Shown here one piece after another: positions 61,172-64,000 of a stretch of 64,000 nucleotides of DNA. Numbering within the stretch: position 1 is the first letter of the stretch; each line of letters begins with the position of its first letter. The notes below the pieces were generated by a model. It was not told the origin of the DNA, ran no database searches, and saw only the letters and a list, made by a program, of their open reading frames with translations. A program made the translations under genes and the position numbers. Source of the DNA: Paraburkholderia aspalathi (GTDB taxonomy: Bacteria; Pseudomonadota; Gammaproteobacteria; Burkholderiales; Burkholderiaceae); contig NZ_FPBH01000001.1 of NCBI RefSeq assembly GCF_900116445.1, positions 62,001 through 126,000 on the forward strand, written 5' to 3'.

Positions 61172-62926
61172 ATGAGACTGACCACTAAAGGCCTGTTGCT
61201 GATCGCAATTCCGGCCGTCTTCGAACTGGCGTTGCTGTCCGGCCTGGTTATGGCGCAGGCCGACGCGACGCAAGCCGAACGGTGGGCCATCCATAGCGAA
61301 GACGTGCTGCGCCAGACCACCGCGATTCTCGATCCGGTGCTGGGTGAGTCCGTGGCGCTGCGCGGCGCGGTGCTCGCCAACGACACGCACTTTACGACGC
61401 CGGTCGCCTTGTGGGTGGACGTCGACCGTCGTATCGATCAACTGGCCGAGCTGGTTGCCGACAACCCGGCGCAAGTCGAGCGCGTGGTGCAGGTGCGCCA
61501 GGCCGTGCAGGGGTATCGGCAATGGTCCGACCGCGTTCAGGACATGCTGCATTCGGGGCGGCGGCGTGACCTGCTCGATCGCTTCCGCGACCTGGCCTCG
61601 GCCGACGTGCTCGATCGTTTCCGTCAACAGGTGGTGGCTTTCCAGGCCGAAGAGCGGCGCCTCGACACCTTGCGCTCGAATGCCGCCGCTGCCGCGCGTG
61701 AACGGCAACAGACGCTGGTCGTCGCGGCCGTGTTCGGCTCCTTGCTATTCGTCGCGCTGGCCGTGTGGCTGTTCACGCGCGGCGTGCGCGGCCGGCTTGC
61801 GGTGCTGTCCGATAACGCCGGGCGCCTCGCGGGCAACGAGCCGCTGGCGCCGATCAGCCCGGGGCGCGATGAAATCGCACGGCTCGATCTGACCTTGCAT
61901 GAAACCAGCAGGCGCCTGCTCGAAGCCGAGCGCATCCAGGCGCGTTTCCAGTCCGATCTGGCGCGGCGCACGAGCGAACTGGCGCGCATCAACGAGACCT
62001 TGCGGCAACAGACTCAGGAAAACGAAATGTTCATCTACAGCGTGTCGCACGACCTGCGTGCGCCGCTGGTGAATCTGCAGGGCTTCTCGAAAGAACTGAT
62101 TCGCGCGTGTGACGAACTGCGCGTGGTGCTGCGCCAGTCGTCGCTCGCGACAGAGTCGCGGCAGCGCATCGAACGGGTGGTGGACGAGGATATCGGCGAG
62201 GCGCTGCATTTCCTGCAGACGGCCGTGCTGCGGGCATCTCATATCATCGACGCGCTATTGCGGCTGTCGCGGGTCGGCCGTGTGGAATACCGGCAGCAAA
62301 AGGTCGAAGTGCGTGACATCGTGCCGCGCGTGGTCGATGCGATGCAGGGGTCGATCCGGGCGCGCCGGGCGAACGTTATCGTCGAGGATTTGCCGGCTGT
62401 CTGGGGCGACCCGACCGCGCTCGAACAGGTGTTCGCGAACCTGATCGGCAATGCGGTCAATTATCTGGACCCCACGCGCGAAGGCCGGGTTGAAATCGGC
62501 ACGACGCCGGCGCCGCCGGGCGTGCATTCGCTACGGATTTTCTACGTGCGGGATAACGGTCTGGGTATTCCGGCGGTCGCGCTGCCGCGGCTTTTCAACG
62601 CGTTTCAGCGGCTGCACGGCAATGTGGCGGCGGGTGAGGGCATCGGCCTCGCGCTCGTGCGGCGCGTGGTGGAACGGCACGGCGGGCGCGTGTGGGCGGA
62701 GTCGAAAGAGGGCATTGGCACGACGTTTTATCTGTCGCTGCCCGAAGCCGAGGTGCGGACGGCGCAACCGGCGGTCGAAACGCAGGCCACGCAGGCAGAC
62801 GGCGTTCAGGCGATTCGTGGTGTGCGCGAAGCACGCGCGGGCCTCGGCGATCGTGATGGCCAGGGCCCGCGCGGCGGTGCGCCGGCACATGCCGCCAATG
62901 CGGCATCGGGTATCAGTACGCGGTAA
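61172..62926 (+). CDS. Sensor histidine kinase with periplasmic CHASE3-like domain
   Basis: A 584-residue membrane kinase. Helix 1 is ~7-28 and helix 2 ~181-203, enclosing a helical periplasmic domain of the CHASE3 type. HAMP and a coiled coil follow (~204-285). HisKA has SVSHDLRAPLVNLQGF with phosphoacceptor H293, and the ATPase domain has NLIGNAVNYLDP, DNGLGIPAVALPRLF and EGIGLALVRRVVERHGG, a complete set of N, G1 and G2 boxes. The last ~50 residues are Ala/Gln/Gly-rich. No response regulator gene follows, so it is orphan in this window. It overlaps the convergent membrane protein gene by 14 bases. Start 61172 was picked because it puts helix 1 at the N-terminus. Confidence 0.9.
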   Translation: MRLTTKGLLLIAIPAVFELALLSGLVMAQADATQAERWAIHSEDVLRQTTAILDPVLGESVALRGAVLANDTHFTTPVALWVDVDRRIDQLAELVADNPAQVERVVQVRQAVQGYRQWSDRVQDMLHSGRRRDLLDRFRDLASADVLDRFRQQVVAFQAEERRLDTLRSNAAAAARERQQTLVVAAVFGSLLFVALAVWLFTRGVRGRLAVLSDNAGRLAGNEPLAPISPGRDEIARLDLTLHETSRRLLEAERIQARFQSDLARRTSELARINETLRQQTQENEMFIYSVSHDLRAPLVNLQGFSKELIRACDELRVVLRQSSLATESRQRIERVVDEDIGEALHFLQTAVLRASHIIDALLRLSRVGRVEYRQQKVEVRDIVPRVVDAMQGSIRARRANVIVEDLPAVWGDPTALEQVFANLIGNAVNYLDPTREGRVEIGTTPAPPGVHSLRIFYVRDNGLGIPAVALPRLFNAFQRLHGNVAAGEGIGLALVRRVVERHGGRVWAESKEGIGTTFYLSLPEAEVRTAQPAVETQATQADGVQAIRGVREARAGLGDRDGQGPRGGAPAHAANAASGISTR

Positions 62927-63239
62927 AGAGCCGGCGCGGCTTGAGGAGTTTGCTGCCGCGAATCGACCAGTAGCAGCCGCAAACGAGCAGGATCGCCACG
63001 CCGGTCAGCGCCTCGCGCGGCGCAGGGTGCAGGCCGGGCAGGCCGTCCAGGGCGAACAGGCCGTGCGCGACGATCAACAGCGCCGCCCAGAGCGAACACG
63101 CCGCTTGCACCAGCATGCGTGTGCCAGTCAGACGCCGCGCACGGTTTTCTCGCGACCAGTTGGCCGGTGTACGCGCGCAGAAAAAAGCAATCGCCATCAA
63201 CGTCACGGCGAGCATGACGATCCAGTCAGTCAGTTCCAT
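62913..63239 (-). CDS. Small four-helix membrane protein, unknown function
   Basis: A 108-residue protein with hydrophobic segments at ~4-22 (IVMLAVTLMAIAFFCA), ~48-66 (VQAACSLWAALLIVAHGLFA) and ~80-95. A GGAG site nine bases before ATG 63239 decides that start over 63260. No family recognised. Its 3' end overlaps the kinase gene on the other strand by 14 bases. Confidence 0.7.
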   Translation of the reverse strand: MELTDWIVMLAVTLMAIAFFCARTPANWSRENRARRLTGTRMLVQAACSLWAALLIVAHGLFALDGLPGLHPAPREALTGVAILLVCGCYWSIRGSKLLKPRRLFTAY

Positions 63240-63368
63240 CGAAAGGGGCTCCAAAGTCAACCGGCGACTATAGGAAACCCTTGCGTTGCGAACTATCGGA
63301 CGAGTCTCAAATGTGGGTGTGTTCTGGCGAGCGCGCAGTGCCGCGAGGGCAAGGCGCTCGCCTGAGGA

Positions 63369-63950
63369 TCAGAGTTCGATCCGCGTGCCGAGCAGCACGA
63401 GGAACTGACGCAGCCACTCAGGGTGAGCGGGCCATGCGGGTGCGGTGACGAAATTGGCGTCGGTGATCGCCGCGTCGACCGGAATGTCGGCGTACTCGCC
63501 GCCGGCCAGTTTCACTTCGGGTGCGCAGGCCGGGTAGGCGGAAATGCGCTTGCCGCGAATCACGTCGGCGGCAGCCAGCAGTTGCGCGGCGTGGCAGATC
63601 GCGGCGATCGGCTTGCCTGCTTCGGCGAACTGCCGCACGAGTTCGATCACCTTGTGGTTGAGCCGCAGGTATTCCGGCGCGCGGCCGCCTGCAATTGCCA
63701 GCGCATCGTATTGACGCGGATCGGCGTCCTCGAACGTTGCGTTGAGCGTGAATTGGTGGCCGGGTTTTTCGGTGTAGGTCTGGTCGCCTTCGAAATCATG
63801 AATCGCGGTCTTGATCTTGTCGCCCGCTTTCTTGTTCGGGCAGACCGCGTCGACGACGTGGCCGACCGCCTGCAGTGCCTGGAACGGCACCATCGTTTCG
63901 TAATCCTCGGCGAAGTCGCCGGTCAGGAACAGAATCTTCTTTGCTGCCAT
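63369..63950 (-). CDS. DJ-1/PfpI family protein
   Basis: A 193-residue class I glutamine amidotransferase-like protein. [20 protein letters not shown] is the N-terminal strand with the conserved acidic residue, [12 protein letters not shown] the middle, and [13 protein letters not shown] has the nucleophile Cys (~residue 119). Members act as glyoxalases, deglycases or proteases/chaperones; which applies is not readable. AGGAGG six bases ahead of ATG 63950 fixes the start. Confidence 0.9.
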   Translation of the reverse strand: MAAKKILFLTGDFAEDYETMVPFQALQAVGHVVDAVCPNKKAGDKIKTAIHDFEGDQTYTEKPGHQFTLNATFEDADPRQYDALAIAGGRAPEYLRLNHKVIELVRQFAEAGKPIAAICHAAQLLAAADVIRGKRISAYPACAPEVKLAGGEYADIPVDAAITDANFVTAPAWPAHPEWLRQFLVLLGTRIEL

Positions 63951-64000
63951 CGCATGCCTCCTATTGATCAACGGAACACATCGAACGCTCAGGCAGTCTA

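Overview
The window is GC-rich, densely packed proteobacterial DNA. Gene content and protein style fit a Burkholderiaceae chromosome or megaplasmid, most likely Paraburkholderia: many LLM-class monooxygenases, several sulfonate-type ABC transporters, an extra groESL copy, and a family 2A encapsulin. The taxon is an inference. I saw no tRNA, rRNA, IS element, phage gene or CRISPR array.

1-6 kb: the 3' end of a carboxylesterase and a small unknown gene come first. A compact sulfur nanocompartment locus follows: rhodanese, serine O-acetyltransferase, XRE-type regulator, family 2A encapsulin shell, and a cysteine desulfurase with a ~275-residue disordered N-terminal extension carrying repeated motifs (the probable encapsulation domain). 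It ends in a strong bidirectional terminator at 5977-6010. 6-10.1 kb: a converging five-gene operon encodes a GntR/UTRA regulator, an AprA/FrdA-like flavoprotein, a 2[4Fe-4S] ferredoxin, a HEAT-repeat protein and a DUF971 protein. A perfect palindrome lies just upstream of the regulator.

10-40 kb: an organosulfur scavenging island. It has six LLM-class FMN-dependent monooxygenases of the NtaA/SnaA/DszA type, two acyl-CoA-dehydrogenase-like (SfnB/DszC-type) monooxygenases, a TauD-type dioxygenase, an RbsABC-like importer whose binding-protein gene is separated from the other two genes, an amino-acid-type ABC importer, and a sulfonate-type ABC importer with two different permeases. A PrpD-family and a CmcJ-like protein are also present. 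A groES-groEL operon with a CIRCE operator and a clear sigma-70 promoter sits in the middle. No flavin reductase was recognised, so FMNH2 must be supplied from elsewhere.

39.5-50 kb: a carbon-catabolism block with an MFS transporter, an FMN-dependent 2-hydroxyacid oxidase, an IclR regulator, a DapA-family lyase/aldolase, a Pot-type ABC importer with a fused double permease, and a GlcD-like FAD oxidase. 50-56.5 kb: a second sulfonate-type module with an FMO-like flavoprotein, ABC permease, ATPase and Tat-exported binding protein, followed by a SoxC-like sulfite dehydrogenase and a cytochrome c lipoprotein. Together these suggest uptake and cleavage of an organosulfur compound with oxidation of the released sulfite.

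56.5-64 kb: ordinary genes: acyltransferase 3, DUF1801, CrcB, DUF190, AmtB (with a near-consensus sigma-54 promoter and an NtrC-like site but no adjacent glnK), a sensor histidine kinase, a small membrane protein and a DJ-1/PfpI-family protein.

Common thread: the first 56 kb is dominated by sulfur acquisition (import, desulfonation, sulfite oxidation) and by cysteine-sulfur handling in a protein shell.
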